Shown: piece after piece, positions 9,015 through 19,952 of the stretch
How positions within the stretch are numbered: position 1 is the first letter of the stretch
Layout: each line of letters opens with the position of its first letter
Source of the DNA: Devosia lucknowensis
GTDB taxonomy: Bacteria > Pseudomonadota > Alphaproteobacteria > Rhizobiales > Devosiaceae
Direction of reading: 5' to 3'
Length of the DNA stretch: 64,000 nucleotides
NCBI RefSeq assembly: GCF_900177655.1
Contig: NZ_FXWK01000002.1
Coordinates: forward strand, 372,001 to 436,000
Program-made: the position numbers and the translations under genes
Notes under the pieces: generated by a model
Database searches by the model: none
Told to the model about the DNA's origin: nothing
The model's input: the letters and a program-made list of their open reading frames with translations, nothing else

Positions 9015-10997
9015 ATGACCATCACAAAACTCCTCATCGCCAATAGAGGCGAGATCGCTTGCCGCGTCATCAAGACGGCGCGAAAGATGGGCATCGCCAC
9101 GGTTGCCGTCTACTCCGATGCCGACCGGGAAGCGCTGCATGTGCGCATGGCCGACGAGGCCATCCACATCGGTGCCTCGCCGGCCAAGGAGAGCTATCTC
9201 CAGATCGAGAAGATCGTCGCTGCCTGCAAGGCTTCCGGCGCGCAGGCGGTGCATCCGGGCTATGGCTTCCTCTCCGAAAACGCCGCGTTTGCGGCGGCGC
9301 TGGAAAAGGAAGGAATCCTCTTCGTCGGGCCGCCGCCCAAGGCGATTGAAGCTATGGGCGACAAGATCACGTCCAAGAAGATCGCCGCCGAAGCGGGCGT
9401 TTCCACGGTTCCAGGGCATATGGGACTGATCGACGACGCCGAGCATGCCGTGACCATCGCGCAGTCGATCGGCTACCCGGTCATGATCAAGGCGTCGGCC
9501 GGTGGTGGCGGCAAGGGCATGCGGATTGCCTGGACCAATGCCGAGGCGCGCGAAGGGTTCGAGCGATCCAAGTCAGAGGCGGCCAGTTCCTTTGGGGATG
9601 ACCGCATCTTCATCGAAAAATTCGTCACCGAACCGCGCCACATCGAAATCCAGCTGATTGCAGATGCGCATGGCAACGCGCTCTATCTCAACGAGCGGGA
9701 ATGCTCGATCCAGCGGCGCAATCAGAAGGTCATCGAAGAGGCGCCGTCGCCATTTCTTGACGAGGCGACCCGCAAGGCCATGGGTGAGCAGTCGGTGGCC
9801 CTTGCCAAGGCTGTGGGGTATCAGAGCGCGGGTACGGTCGAGTTCATCGTCGACAAAGACCGCAATTTCTACTTCCTCGAAATGAACACGCGGCTGCAGG
9901 TGGAGCATCCCGTCACGGAACTCATTACCGGCCTTGATCTCGTTGAACTGATGCTGCGCGTGGCCAATGGCGAAAAACTTCCGCTCACCCAAGTTGAGGT
10001 CCGGCGTGATGGCTGGGCCATCGAGAGCCGCCTCTATGCAGAGGACCCCTACCGCAATTTCCTGCCTTCGACCGGGCGCCTCAGTCGCTACCGTCCCCCG
10101 GCCGAAAGCATTTCGGACACGCTGGTGGTTCGAAACGATACGGGCGTTTTCGAAGGCGGAGAGATTTCCACCTTCTACGACCCGATGATCGCCAAGCTCT
10201 GCACCTGGGCGCCGACGCGCATCGAGGCGGTGGACGCCATGGCCGTGGCGCTCGACACGTTCGAGGTCGAGGGCGTGGGCAACAACCTGCCGTTTCTATC
10301 GGCGGTGATGGAGCAGCAGCGCTTCCGAGATGGTCGGCTGACGACCGGGTATATCGCAGAAGAGTTTCCGGACGGGTTTGCCGGCGCCGCGCTCAGCGAC
10401 GAGCATCATTTCGACGTCGTGGCGGCAGCCGCCCTGCTGATGGCCCGGCGCGAGGCGAGGAAGACGGGTGCACAGGCCGAAAGCGTCTGGCATGTGCAGA
10501 TCGGCGATCGTGCGGAGACGGTGACGCTGCACCAGAACGGGCTCGATATCCTCGTTGATCTCGACTGGCGTTCGGAAGCGGTGCGCCTCACCTGGCAACC
10601 GGGTGGCATGCTGGCGCATCTGGATTGGTCGGGCGGTCGTCACGCCGTGCTCAAGGTCGAGCCGACCACTTCGGGCTTCCGCATCCGCTATCGCGGCGCC
10701 GATCTCAAGGCCGTGGTGCTCAGGCCTCATATCGCGCAGTATCTCAGGCACATGCCGGTCAAGGTCCCGCCGGACATGAGCAAGTATCTGCTGTGCCCGA
10801 TGCCGGGTCAGGTCGTGCGGGTCGATGTGAAGGAAGGCGATGTGGTGGAGGATGGCCAGACCCTCGCCATAGTCGAAGCGATGAAAATGGAAAACGTTCT
10901 CAAGGCCGAGAAGCGGGCGCGCGTGGCCAAGGTGCATGTCGTACCCGGCGCCGTGCTGGCGGTGGACGCCGTGATGCTCGAGTTCGAGGCGGTATGA
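9015..10997 (+). CDS. pccA: Propionyl-CoA carboxylase alpha subunit (biotin carboxylase + biotin carrier)
   Basis: ATP-dependent carboxylation of biotin. Residues 1-445 are biotin carboxylase: [13 protein letters not shown] at the start, the ATP-grasp glycine loop [12 protein letters not shown], and [14 protein letters not shown] near the active site. A linker region (the BT domain that contacts beta) follows. The biotinyl domain is at the end with EAMKMEN, the Lys being biotinylated. GTG 9003 overlaps the pccB stop, but ATG 9015 has GAGG at good spacing and gives the standard N-terminus (660 residues). Its stop overlaps the mutase start (ATGA). Confidence 0.96.
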   Translation: MTITKLLIANRGEIACRVIKTARKMGIATVAVYSDADREALHVRMADEAIHIGASPAKESYLQIEKIVAACKASGAQAVHPGYGFLSENAAFAAALEKEGILFVGPPPKAIEAMGDKITSKKIAAEAGVSTVPGHMGLIDDAEHAVTIAQSIGYPVMIKASAGGGGKGMRIAWTNAEAREGFERSKSEAASSFGDDRIFIEKFVTEPRHIEIQLIADAHGNALYLNERECSIQRRNQKVIEEAPSPFLDEATRKAMGEQSVALAKAVGYQSAGTVEFIVDKDRNFYFLEMNTRLQVEHPVTELITGLDLVELMLRVANGEKLPLTQVEVRRDGWAIESRLYAEDPYRNFLPSTGRLSRYRPPAESISDTLVVRNDTGVFEGGEISTFYDPMIAKLCTWAPTRIEAVDAMAVALDTFEVEGVGNNLPFLSAVMEQQRFRDGRLTTGYIAEEFPDGFAGAALSDEHHFDVVAAAALLMARREARKTGAQAESVWHVQIGDRAETVTLHQNGLDILVDLDWRSEAVRLTWQPGGMLAHLDWSGGRHAVLKVEPTTSGFRIRYRGADLKAVVLRPHIAQYLRHMPVKVPPDMSKYLLCPMPGQVVRVDVKEGDVVEDGQTLAIVEAMKMENVLKAEKRARVAKVHVVPGAVLAVDAVMLEFEAV

Positions 10998-13111
10998 TGA
11001 GCGCGAACGAGGAAAAGTGGGCAAAGCTCGCCCAGAAGGAATTGCGCGATACCCCGCTCACCTCGCTCGACAGGGATTATGGTGGCATCGACGTCAGACC
11101 GGTTTACCTCGGACCCGATGATGAAATTCCGGGCGTCGAGCCGTTCACCCGCGGCGTGCGCGCCACCATGTATGCCAACAGACCCTGGACGATCCGGCAG
11201 TATGCCGGTTTCTCGACGGCGAGGGAATCCAACGCCTTCTACAGGCAAGCGCTGGAAAAAGGACAAAAGGGGCTCTCGGTGGCATTCGACCTCGCCACCC
11301 ACCGCGGCTACGACAGCGATCATCCGCGCGTTGTGGGCGATGTCGGCAAGGCAGGCGTCGCGATCGACTCCGTGGAAGACATGAAGGTGCTGTTCGACGG
11401 CATTCCGCTCGACCAGATGAGCGTGTCTATGACCATGAACGGCGCGGTCATTCCGGTTCTGGCCATGTTCATCGTCGCCGCCGAGGAACAGGGCGTCCGC
11501 CAGGAGCAGCTCGAAGGGACCATCCAGAACGACATTCTCAAGGAGTTCATGGTCCGCAACACCTACATCTATCCGCCCGAGCCATCGATGCGGATCGTGG
11601 GCGACATCATCGCCCACACGGCCGAGCATATGCCGAAATTCAACTCGATCTCGATTTCGGGCTACCACATGCACGAAGCCGGTGCCACGGCAGTGCAGGA
11701 GCTGGCCTACACGCTAGCTGATGGCATGGAATATGTCCGCTCGGCGCAGGCGCGCGGGCTCGACATCGACGCCTTTGCCGGCCGCCTGAGCTTCTTTTTC
11801 GGCATCGGCATGAACTTCTTCCTCGAGGTCGCCAAGCTTCGCGCCGCCCGGCAACTGTGGAGCCAGATCATGACCGATCTCGGCGCCAAGGATCCCCGCA
11901 GCAAGATGCTGCGCACGCACTGCCAGACCTCCGGCGTGTCGCTGACCGAACAGGATCCGCACAACAACATCGTGCGCACGACGATCGAAGCGCTGGCAGC
12001 GACGCTGGGCGGCACACAGTCGCTCCACACCAATTCGTTCGACGAAGCCATCGCGCTGCCGACTGAATTCTCGAGCCGTATCGCACGCAACACGCAACTG
12101 ATCCTGCAGCACGAATCCCGCATTACCGACGTGGTCGATCCGCTCGGCGGCTCCTATTACATCGAGGCACTGACGGCCGATCTCGTCGCGGGAGCCAGGA
12201 CGCTCATCGCCCAGGCTGAAGCGCAGGGCGGGATGACCGCCTTTGTCCAATCGGGTGGTCCCAAGCTTGCCATCGAGGAAGCGGCCGCTCTCCGGCAGGC
12301 CCGTGTCGACCGTGGCGACGATGTCATCGTCGGCGTCAATCGCTATCGCGTCGAGGCCGAAGAACGGATCGAGGTTCGCGAGATCGACAATGCAAAGGTG
12401 CGGTCCGAGCAGATCGCACAACTCGACCGGATCCGCGCCACCCGCGACGAATCCCGGTGCCAGTCCATGTTGTCCGCGTTGCGCGAATACGCAGCCAAGG
12501 ACGAGGGCAACCTGCTAGCGGCCGCCATCGAAGCCGCGCGTGCCCGCGCCACGCTTGGCGAAATCAGCCAGGCGCTGGAAGATATTTTTGGACGTCATCG
12601 TGCCGTGACCCAGGTGATTTCCGGGGTCTATGCCGGCGGCTATGGAGACGATCCGCAGCTTCAATCCGTTGCTGATCGTATCGGCGCCTTCAAGGCGGCT
12701 CGCGGCCGGGCGCCGTCCATTTTCATCGCCAAGATGGGACAGGACGGGCATGATCGCGGCGCCAAGATCATCGCCTCGGCCTTTGCCGATCTCGGTTTTG
12801 TCGTTCACATGGGCGACCTGTTCGAAACCGCACCCGAAGTCGCCGCTCACGCCGATGAACTCAAGGTAGACGCGGTCGGCGTGTCGTCGCTGGCAGCGGG
12901 GCACAAGACGCTGGTGCCCGAACTGATTGAGGCGCTGCAGGACCGCTCGTTGGCCGACGTGACCGTGGTGGTGGGCGGGGTCATCCCCGAGCCCGACTAC
13001 GATTTCCTCTACGATGCCGGCGTGGCCGCCATTTTCGGCCCCGGCACCAATGTGCTCGATGCAGCATTTTCGGTGCTCAACGAAATCGAGGGAAGGCTTT
13101 CCAACCGATGA
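10994..13111 (+). CDS. scpA: Methylmalonyl-CoA mutase (single-chain, B12-dependent)
   Basis: Converts (R)-methylmalonyl-CoA to succinyl-CoA using adenosylcobalamin. The 705-residue protein has an N-terminal TIM-barrel substrate domain ([30 protein letters not shown]) and a C-terminal Rossmann cobalamin domain with [11 protein letters not shown], the DxHxxG cobalamin-ligand motif. ATG at 10994 overlaps the pccA stop; a second ATG follows at 10997. The reading frame is open further upstream inside pccA, but that part is out-of-frame pccA sequence and was excluded. The chaperone GTPase MeaB is not in the window. Confidence 0.96.
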   Translation: MMSANEEKWAKLAQKELRDTPLTSLDRDYGGIDVRPVYLGPDDEIPGVEPFTRGVRATMYANRPWTIRQYAGFSTARESNAFYRQALEKGQKGLSVAFDLATHRGYDSDHPRVVGDVGKAGVAIDSVEDMKVLFDGIPLDQMSVSMTMNGAVIPVLAMFIVAAEEQGVRQEQLEGTIQNDILKEFMVRNTYIYPPEPSMRIVGDIIAHTAEHMPKFNSISISGYHMHEAGATAVQELAYTLADGMEYVRSAQARGLDIDAFAGRLSFFFGIGMNFFLEVAKLRAARQLWSQIMTDLGAKDPRSKMLRTHCQTSGVSLTEQDPHNNIVRTTIEALAATLGGTQSLHTNSFDEAIALPTEFSSRIARNTQLILQHESRITDVVDPLGGSYYIEALTADLVAGARTLIAQAEAQGGMTAFVQSGGPKLAIEEAAALRQARVDRGDDVIVGVNRYRVEAEERIEVREIDNAKVRSEQIAQLDRIRATRDESRCQSMLSALREYAAKDEGNLLAAAIEAARARATLGEISQALEDIFGRHRAVTQVISGVYAGGYGDDPQLQSVADRIGAFKAARGRAPSIFIAKMGQDGHDRGAKIIASAFADLGFVVHMGDLFETAPEVAAHADELKVDAVGVSSLAAGHKTLVPELIEALQDRSLADVTVVVGGVIPEPDYDFLYDAGVAAIFGPGTNVLDAAFSVLNEIEGRLSNR

Positions 13112-13518
13112 TCGGCCGCGTCAATCACATTGCCCTTGCCGTGCCGGACCTCGCCGCCGCAGCTGCAGCCTATCGCGACCAGTTGGGCGCTTCCGTAGGC
13201 GCTCCGCAGGCGCTGCCGCAACATGGCGTCACGGTGATCTTCATCGATACTGGCAATACGAAGGTCGAGCTGCTCGAACCGCTGGGGGACAATTCGCCCA
13301 TCGCCGCCTTTCTCGAGAAAAATCCGAGTGGCGGCATGCATCATGTCTGCTACGAGGTCGCCGATATCGCTGATGCGATTGCCAGCCTTCAGGCGAGCGG
13401 AGCGCGCGTGCTCGGGGACGGCACGCCCAAGACCGGTGCCCACGGAAATCCAGTGGTCTTCCTGCATCCCAAAGACTTCGCCGGCACACTGATCGAACTC
13501 GAGCAAGTTCCGGCATGA
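13108..13518 (+). CDS. mce: Methylmalonyl-CoA epimerase
   Basis: Interconverts (S)- and (R)-methylmalonyl-CoA, linking the carboxylase to the mutase. The 136-residue VOC-fold protein has the metal-binding His near its start ([13 protein letters not shown]), a second in MHHVCYEV, and the final Glu in LIELEQV. It overlaps the mutase stop by four bases, which closes the operon: all four enzymes needed to take propionyl-CoA to succinyl-CoA lie in order. Confidence 0.94.
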   Translation: MIGRVNHIALAVPDLAAAAAAYRDQLGASVGAPQALPQHGVTVIFIDTGNTKVELLEPLGDNSPIAAFLEKNPSGGMHHVCYEVADIADAIASLQASGARVLGDGTPKTGAHGNPVVFLHPKDFAGTLIELEQVPA

Positions 13519-13635
13519 ACCGTTTGCAGCCTGTTTACCAGTTCTGCACTTCCCCCATCCGTTAAGCACCTCATCAACGCCTGCCATCCTAGTATTGCCG
13601 CGAACACAGAAAGTGTTGGGCGTCCGGGCGGCAGT

Positions 13636-16296
13636 ATGACTGAGGTTAAGACAGAGGCACATCGCGGCGACTGGCGGCGCACCATGGTTATTCCGGTGCT
13701 CATGGCCTTTCTCGTCATGCTGGTGGCCGGCATTTTCCTCGACCGGCAGAACCACCAGATCGCAGAAAGCCGCCAGCGCACTGACACGCTGAACCAGATT
13801 TCGGTCATCCGCGCGAAGCTCGAAGGCAATGTGTCGAGCAATATCCAGCTCGTCAAAGGACTGGTATCGGTCATTTCCACCGAACCGGACATGGATCAGG
13901 CGCGCTACGAAGATCTGGTACGCAACCTGTTTGAGGAAGAAAGTCAGCTACGCTCCGTGGCGGCTGCACCGGACCTCGTCATCCGCATGACCTATCCACT
14001 CGAGGCCAATGCGGCCGTGGTCGGTTTGGATTACCGCACCAATGCAGCCCAATGGCCAGCGGTGGAAAAAGTCGTCGCTACCGGCCGTCTCAATATCGCC
14101 GGGCCGGTGGACCTCATCCAGGGCGGGCGAGGGTTCGTCGGTCGTTTCCCCGTCTATATCGGGGAGGGTAATAGCCGTTCCTTCTGGGGCATCGTGTCGG
14201 CCGTACTCGATCTCGACCGCCTTTACCGGGACAGTGGCCTCCTTAATCCCGAGCTCGACCTCGACATTTCGATCACCGGCCACGATGGCACGGGCCGCGG
14301 CGGCAACCGCTTCTACGGCCCCGACCTGAGTGGTGCTGATCCCGTCGTGGCCGACGTGGTGCTGCCTTCGGGCACCTGGCAAATTGCCGCTGTGCCGCGC
14401 AGCGGCTGGGGCGCCGATCCGCTGGCCACATGGCTGCTGCGTGCCTTGATGGTGGGCGCCGGGGCACTCATGGTGTTTCCCATTCTTCTCACCGGCCGCA
14501 TGGTCGACCAGCGTCACGAGCACATCCGCGCGCTGGGCGAGCGCGAAGTGCAGCTGGCGCGGCTGTCGCGCCGCCTCAACCTGGCGCTCGAAGTGTCCAA
14601 GGTCGGCGTATGGGAGATGGATTTCGAGAGCGGTGACGAAGCCTGGGACGAGCGGACAAACGAGCTATACGGCCTGCCGAACGACGGCAGTCCGCGCAGT
14701 CACGACCACTGGCGCGCCGCCGTCCACCCCGACGACCGCGAACGGGCGGAAAACGACTTCCGCAGGATGATCGCAACCGGTCACTATGAATCGGACTACC
14801 GGGTGGTGCTGCCTGACGGCAAGCTGCGCTATGTGCGCTCCATCGGCGCACTGTTCAGCGAGCCGGGTCACCCGGACAAGGTCGTGGGCTGCAACTGGGA
14901 CGTGACCAGCGACGTCGAGCTCAACGACAACCTGCGGCGCGCCAAGCGCCAGGCGGAGGCGCGCAACAACGAACTCGAGGCCGCCCGTATCCGTATCGAG
15001 CACAATGCACTGCATGATAGCCTCACCGGGTTGCCCAACCGCCGCTATCTCGATGACGTCCTGAAGCGCCACGCCGCCGATGGATATCACGGCAGCGGCT
15101 CGATCGCCTTGCTGCACATCGACCTCGATCGGTTCAAGCAGATCAACGACACGCTGGGCCATGCGGCAGGCGACGCCATGCTCATTCACGCCAGCAATGT
15201 GCTGCGCGCCAACTGTCGCGAAAGCGATTTCGTGGCGCGCATCGGCGGTGACGAGTTCATCATCGTTTCCAGTGCCGGCTCAAGCGATGGGCGGCTCAAA
15301 CTGGTGGCGGACCGCATCGTGCGCGAGATGCGTCTGCCGGCGCTGCACGAAGGCCATGAAGTCAGGTTTGGCGTGAGCATTGGTGTCGCGGTGTCACGCA
15401 CGGCTGACATCGACGTCAAACAGCTGCTGGTCAATGCCGACATCGCGCTCTATCGCGCCAAGGCGCTGGGCCGCAACCGGCATGAATTTTTCTCCGAAGT
15501 GCTGCAGGCCGAGGTCATCAACACCAAGCGCGTGGCCGACGAAATTCTCAAGGCGCTCGATACCGACGCCTTCGTGACCTACTATCAACCGCAATTCTGC
15601 GCACAGACACTCGATCTCGTCAGCGTCGAAGCACTGGTGCGCTGGCAGCATCCCGAACAGGGCATCAAAGCACCGGACAGTTTCATGGCGGTGGCTGAGG
15701 AACTCAACGTCGTCGCGCAGATCGATAGCGCCGTATTGACGCAGACCCTGGCCGACCTGGCGCGCTGGGACAAGCTGGGGCTCAATGTGCCGCGCGCCTC
15801 GGTGAACGTTTCTCTGCGCCGGTTGCACGACGAGGGGCTGATCGAAAGCCTCAAGGCCCTCGACATCCCCGCCGGGCGCCTGGCTTTCGAACTGGTGGAA
15901 AGCATCTATCTCGACGAAAACGACGGTGTCGTGGCCTGGAACATCGACCACATCAAGGAGCTTGGCATCGACGTCGAGATCGATGATTTCGGTACGGGAT
16001 ACGCCTCGATCGTGTCGCTGCAGAAACTGCATCCGCGGCGCCTCAAGATCGACCGCCAGCTGATCTTGCCGATTCTCAAGGAACCGGCGCAGCGCCAGCT
16101 GGTGGCATCGATCGTCGACATCGGCAAAAGCATGGACATCGAGATTGTCGCGGAGGGCGTCGAGACAATGGAGCACGCAGTGATCCTGCGCGATCTCGGC
16201 TGCGACATCCTACAAGGATACGCCTTCGCCAAGCCCATGTCCCGCGACGCTCTCGAAAACTTCCTGCGCCAGAATGCGTGGGCCCGGGCCGGCTAA
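13636..16296 (+). CDS. Membrane sensor with CHASE, PAS, GGDEF and EAL domains
   Basis: Bifunctional-looking cyclic-di-GMP protein of 886 residues. A first membrane helix (about 16-36) and a second (about 264-288) bracket a periplasmic CHASE sensor domain. A PAS fold (about 310-430) follows. The diguanylate cyclase has an intact GGDEF at 537-541 with DLDRFKQIND upstream. The phosphodiesterase domain has EAL at 665-667 and DDFGTG at 783-788, so both activities could be live. It is monocistronic, following mce by 117 bp. The ligand is unknown; CHASE domains often bind small organic molecules. Confidence 0.93.
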   Translation: MTEVKTEAHRGDWRRTMVIPVLMAFLVMLVAGIFLDRQNHQIAESRQRTDTLNQISVIRAKLEGNVSSNIQLVKGLVSVISTEPDMDQARYEDLVRNLFEEESQLRSVAAAPDLVIRMTYPLEANAAVVGLDYRTNAAQWPAVEKVVATGRLNIAGPVDLIQGGRGFVGRFPVYIGEGNSRSFWGIVSAVLDLDRLYRDSGLLNPELDLDISITGHDGTGRGGNRFYGPDLSGADPVVADVVLPSGTWQIAAVPRSGWGADPLATWLLRALMVGAGALMVFPILLTGRMVDQRHEHIRALGEREVQLARLSRRLNLALEVSKVGVWEMDFESGDEAWDERTNELYGLPNDGSPRSHDHWRAAVHPDDRERAENDFRRMIATGHYESDYRVVLPDGKLRYVRSIGALFSEPGHPDKVVGCNWDVTSDVELNDNLRRAKRQAEARNNELEAARIRIEHNALHDSLTGLPNRRYLDDVLKRHAADGYHGSGSIALLHIDLDRFKQINDTLGHAAGDAMLIHASNVLRANCRESDFVARIGGDEFIIVSSAGSSDGRLKLVADRIVREMRLPALHEGHEVRFGVSIGVAVSRTADIDVKQLLVNADIALYRAKALGRNRHEFFSEVLQAEVINTKRVADEILKALDTDAFVTYYQPQFCAQTLDLVSVEALVRWQHPEQGIKAPDSFMAVAEELNVVAQIDSAVLTQTLADLARWDKLGLNVPRASVNVSLRRLHDEGLIESLKALDIPAGRLAFELVESIYLDENDGVVAWNIDHIKELGIDVEIDDFGTGYASIVSLQKLHPRRLKIDRQLILPILKEPAQRQLVASIVDIGKSMDIEIVAEGVETMEHAVILRDLGCDILQGYAFAKPMSRDALENFLRQNAWARAG

Positions 16297-16313
16297 GGCG
16301 CGGACCGCAATGA

Positions 16314-17039
16314 TCAGTCGACGAGGAAATAGGTGATCGTGGTCACGACGCGGACCTTCTTGTCGATCTGCTTTTCCGGCCGGTCATTGGGGATTTCCAC
16401 CGCCGGCAGGATCTCGAATACGCCCTGATTGGCGGTCTGGATATCGCCAACCTGCGCACCCGATTCAGTGGCGAATTGCGCTGCCGTTTCCTTGGCCCGC
16501 TGCGTCGCTTCGGTCAGCATTTCGCTCTTGAGATCGTTGATGTCGGTGAAGACGAAGGATGCACCGGCGCTGTAGGCATCGGCGGAAAACACCACGCCCT
16601 GACGCAAGAGGTCCGCGACCGACCGGCTCGCGTCGGCCAGCTCGGTGACCTTGTCGGTTGTAACCAGAATATCCTCGGTGAGCACGAAGCGGTATTCGTC
16701 AGGGGTCGAACCGGCGTTGTAGCCGGCTGCACGATCTTCGACGAGAACGTTCTGGACCTGAATTTCCGTTTCGCCGAAACCGCGATCGGTGAGGAATGTC
16801 CGCACGGCCGCCTCCGAAGTTTCAAGGCTCGAACGTGCACCCTCAAGCGTTGCGCCGGTCGCCACGAACCGAATTGGCCAGAAGCCGAGATTAGCTTCGA
16901 CGGCCCGCTCGCTGAGACCCTTCACCGTGACAGTGCGCAGCGGCTGCCGGCTTTCCACCAGCGAGTTGCCGACGAACCACCCCGCCAGGGCAATCCCAGC
17001 CGCCAGGAAAAGCGCTGCAACAATCCCAACCGATTTCAT
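16314..17039 (-). CDS. SIMPL domain (DUF541) periplasmic protein
   Basis: A 241-residue exported or membrane-anchored protein. Residues 3-27 are a hydrophobic signal anchor (VGIVAALFLAAGIALAGWFVG). The SIMPL domain follows, beginning RTVTVKGLSERAVEANL and ending with a beta-rich VRVVTTITYFLVD. Start ATG 17039 has GAGGGAC upstream; an in-frame ATG further out would remove the signal sequence and was rejected. The family includes BP26/OMP28 of Brucella, which forms ring-like oligomers; the function is poorly defined. Divergent from the oxidoreductase gene. Confidence 0.85.
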   Translation of the reverse strand: MKSVGIVAALFLAAGIALAGWFVGNSLVESRQPLRTVTVKGLSERAVEANLGFWPIRFVATGATLEGARSSLETSEAAVRTFLTDRGFGETEIQVQNVLVEDRAAGYNAGSTPDEYRFVLTEDILVTTDKVTELADASRSVADLLRQGVVFSADAYSAGASFVFTDINDLKSEMLTEATQRAKETAAQFATESGAQVGDIQTANQGVFEILPAVEIPNDRPEKQIDKKVRVVTTITYFLVD

Positions 17040-17116
17040 GATAGGTCCCTCTTGTGTCCCGCTGACAATGAGCGCCCGGAACGTGGCGCGACCAAGATGT
17101 AGAAGGAGGCTGCTGA

Positions 17117-18160
17117 ATGGCGCATGAACAGAGAGTTTTCGGGATCGGCGTGGTCGGCGCCGGCATGGCCGCCAAGCCGCATGCACTGGCACTCAATGCG
17201 CTGAAGGGCAGCATCGTTGTTCGCGGCGTGTGGAGGAGAAACCGCACCGAGCTCGCGCAGTTTTGCGAGACCTATGATTTTCCAGCCGCGGACAGTTACG
17301 AGGCTCTGCTGGCCGATCCCGCCGTGGACGCCATCCTCGTTCTGACGCCGCCCAATGCCCGCGAAGAGATCGTGGCGGCTGCAGCCAGGGCCGGCAAGCA
17401 CGTGCTGATGGAAAAACCTGTCGAACGGACGACCGAGGCGGCCGAGCGGATCGTTGCCGCTTGTAAGAACGCAGACGTCACATTGGGCATCATCTTTCAG
17501 CACCGGTTCCGGGCAGCGTCCATCGCACTGGCGAAAATGGTAGCCAGCGGTGAACTGGGCACTCTCTGTGCTGTCCACCTCGTTGTCCCCTGGTGGCGAG
17601 CGCAGCAGGGTTACTACGACAAGCCAGGTCGCGGCACATTCGCCCAGGACGGCGGCGGGGTGTTGATCACCCAGGCGATCCATTCTCTCGATCTGATGTT
17701 GAGCCTCACCGGTCCGGTCACGGCCGTGACTGCCCTTTCGGCAACGACGAGACTGCATCAGATGGAAACAGAGGACTTCGTTGCCGGCGGGATGGAATTC
17801 GCCAATGGCGCCGTTGGCAGCCTTGTGGCCACCACCGCCAATTATCCCGGCAGCGCCGAGAGCCTGACGCTGAACTTCACCGGGGCCAGCGCCACGCTGA
17901 CCGGGGGTAACCTGACGCTGAACTGGCTGGATGGCCGGACGGAAACGATCGGCGAGGCCAGCAATTCAGGCGGCGGCGCAGATCCGATGGCTTTTCCGTT
18001 CGACTGGCACCAGGCGCAGATTGCTGAATTTGCTGCCGCGGTGCTGGCAGGTCGGCAGCCGAGCTCCACAGGGCATACGGCGCTGGCCGTTCACAGGCTG
18101 ATCGATGCCCTGATCCGATCCGGAAGGGAAGGAAAGAGGGTGGAGGTTCAGTCTTTGTGA
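17117..18160 (+). CDS. Gfo/Idh/MocA family NAD(P)-dependent oxidoreductase
   Basis: A 347-residue dehydrogenase. The Rossmann motif is GIGVVGAGMAAKPH near residue 10, and the catalytic-pair motif is MEKPVE (Lys). A C-terminal alpha/beta substrate domain has the HSLDLML helix. The start has AAGGAGG at ideal spacing. Members act on cyclitols, sugars or their derivatives; nothing nearby fixes the substrate, though a peptide-type importer is encoded convergently just downstream. Confidence 0.88.
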   Translation: MAHEQRVFGIGVVGAGMAAKPHALALNALKGSIVVRGVWRRNRTELAQFCETYDFPAADSYEALLADPAVDAILVLTPPNAREEIVAAAARAGKHVLMEKPVERTTEAAERIVAACKNADVTLGIIFQHRFRAASIALAKMVASGELGTLCAVHLVVPWWRAQQGYYDKPGRGTFAQDGGGVLITQAIHSLDLMLSLTGPVTAVTALSATTRLHQMETEDFVAGGMEFANGAVGSLVATTANYPGSAESLTLNFTGASATLTGGNLTLNWLDGRTETIGEASNSGGGADPMAFPFDWHQAQIAEFAAAVLAGRQPSSTGHTALAVHRLIDALIRSGREGKRVEVQSL

Positions 18161-18177
18161 CGGGACGCGACGGCTAT

Positions 18178-18306
18178 TCCTCTCCCCATCGGGAGAGGTG
18201 GCCAAAGCGAAGCGGAGGTCGGTGAGGGGAGCCTTGACCGGCATGGCTGCCGGGGCTGCCTCCCCTCATACAGCGCTGCGCGCCGGCTTTACCCCATGGG
18301 GTAAAG
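18178..18306. repeat. Intergenic palindromic repeat cluster
   Basis: Contains CTCTCCCCATCGGGAGAG, a GAGGTCGGTGAGGGGAGCC module, and a perfect 20-bp palindrome CTTTACCCCATGGGGTAAAG (18287-18306). Related modules recur at 46541-46700. It separates two convergent genes and may also act as transcription end for both. Confidence 0.7.
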
Positions 18307-18311
18307 AAGTC

Positions 18312-19952
18312 TCAGGCCACCTTTGAAATGTCGGGCACAGCATCGAGCAGCATGCGCGTGTACTCGGCCTGCGGATTGTCGAAGATGGAGTCGGTTGGGC
18401 CCTTCTCGACCATGACGCCATTGTGCAACACGCCGACGGCGGTCGACATCTGTCGCACCACAGCCAGATTGTGGCTGATGAGCAGATAGGTCAGTCCGAA
18501 TTCGGCCTGCAATTCGCTCATCAGTTCGAGCACCTGGGCCTGGACCGACACGTCGAGCGCCGAAGTCGGTTCATCGCAGACAATGAATTCGGGCTGGCTC
18601 GACAGGGCTCGCGCAATCGCGATGCGCTGGCGCTGTCCGCCGGAGAATTCGTGCGGGAACTTGCGCATGACCGAGGGATCGAGGCGCACGCGACGCAGGA
18701 GTTCGGCCACGCGGTCCTGTACTTCCGATCCCTTGCGGGCAATGCCAAGGGTCCGCATCGGCTCGGCGATGATGTCGGCCACACGCCAGCGCGGATTGAG
18801 GCTGGCATAGGGATCCTGAAAAATCATCTGGACGCGCTTGCGACGCTCCTGGTGGCCCTTGCCGCCGGCCCAGATGTCGTGACCGTCGACGGTGATGTGG
18901 CCGGACGTCGGACGCAGTAGCCCGACGATCATCTTGGCACAGGTCGACTTGCCCGAACCCGATTCGCCCACGAGGCCGAAGGTCTCTCCGCGAGGGATCG
19001 AGAAGCTGACCTCGTTGACGGCGCGGAAGATTTCGACCTTGCCGGGAAGGAGCTTAGTGAAACTGCCGCGGCCGATTTCGAAATCGCGAACGAGGTTCCT
19101 GACCTGCACATAGGCCCGATCGTCATTGGCGGCTTCGGCCGGCGGCGGCGCATCATCCTGACGCTTGATGGTAGGAATGGAGTCGATCAGCTTGATCGTA
19201 TAGGGCTCGCGCGGGCGACGGATGATGTCGCCCACAGTGCCGGTTTCGACGACGGTGCCGTGATGCATCACCACCATGCGGTCGGCGGTCTGGGCGATAA
19301 CGCCCATGTCGTGGGTGATGAGCATGACCGCGGCGCCGCGGCTGGAACAGAGCTTTTTGAGGACCTTGATGATCTGGGCCTGCACCGACACGTCGAGCGC
19401 TGATGTCGGCTCATCGGCAATGATCAGTTCGGGTTCTGCCGCGAGGGCCAGGGCAATGACGACGCGCTGCCGCATGCCGCCGGAGAACTGGTGCGGATAA
19501 CTGTCGATGCGCTCGGCGGCCTTGGGTATTCCGGTTTCCGCCAGGAGGTCGATGGCCTTCTGACGGGCCTGCTGTTCGGTGAGCGGCAGGTGGGTGCGGA
19601 TGGTCTCGACCAGTTGCTCTCCCACCGTATAGAGCGGATTGAGACTGGTGAGCGGATCCTGGAACACCATGCCGATGCGCTTGCCACGCAGCTTGGCGCG
19701 CTGTTCCTCCGGCAGGTTGTCAATGCGTTCGCCCTTGAGCAGGATTTCCCCGCCAGCAATATGGCCGGGCCGCTCGATGAGGCCGATGACGGCGGAACCG
19801 GTCATGGACTTGCCGGCACCACTTTCACCCACCACGCCGACCACTTCGCCGGGCATGATGTCGAAACTGACGCCATCGACTGCGCGAAACACGTCGTCAC
19901 GGAAAGGAAACTCGACGACGAGGTTCCGAATGGAAAGTACGGGCTCGGTCAT
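18312..19952 (-). CDS. Peptide/nickel-type ABC transporter, fused double ATPase
   Basis: Energises uptake through the permeases encoded upstream. The 546-residue protein is a DppD-DppF-like fusion. NBD1 has Walker A GESGAGKS (42-49), signature SGGMRQR and LIIADEPTSALD. NBD2 has Walker A GESGSGKS (329-336), signature SGGQRQR and FIVCDEPTSALD. After NBD1 comes the oligopeptide-type C-terminal extension (REPYTIKLIDSIP). Its start shares one base with the permease stop. Substrate is not assignable; peptides, nickel, opines and other small amides are typical. Confidence 0.92.
   Translation of the reverse strand: MTEPVLSIRNLVVEFPFRDDVFRAVDGVSFDIMPGEVVGVVGESGAGKSMTGSAVIGLIERPGHIAGGEILLKGERIDNLPEEQRAKLRGKRIGMVFQDPLTSLNPLYTVGEQLVETIRTHLPLTEQQARQKAIDLLAETGIPKAAERIDSYPHQFSGGMRQRVVIALALAAEPELIIADEPTSALDVSVQAQIIKVLKKLCSSRGAAVMLITHDMGVIAQTADRMVVMHHGTVVETGTVGDIIRRPREPYTIKLIDSIPTIKRQDDAPPPAEAANDDRAYVQVRNLVRDFEIGRGSFTKLLPGKVEIFRAVNEVSFSIPRGETFGLVGESGSGKSTCAKMIVGLLRPTSGHITVDGHDIWAGGKGHQERRKRVQMIFQDPYASLNPRWRVADIIAEPMRTLGIARKGSEVQDRVAELLRRVRLDPSVMRKFPHEFSGGQRQRIAIARALSSQPEFIVCDEPTSALDVSVQAQVLELMSELQAEFGLTYLLISHNLAVVRQMSTAVGVLHNGVMVEKGPTDSIFDNPQAEYTRMLLDAVPDISKVA

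Noticed and set aside
10625..10993. N-terminal extension of methylmalonyl-CoA mutase
   Set aside because: The extension is out-of-frame pccA sequence, lies before the ATGA junction and is not part of the family.
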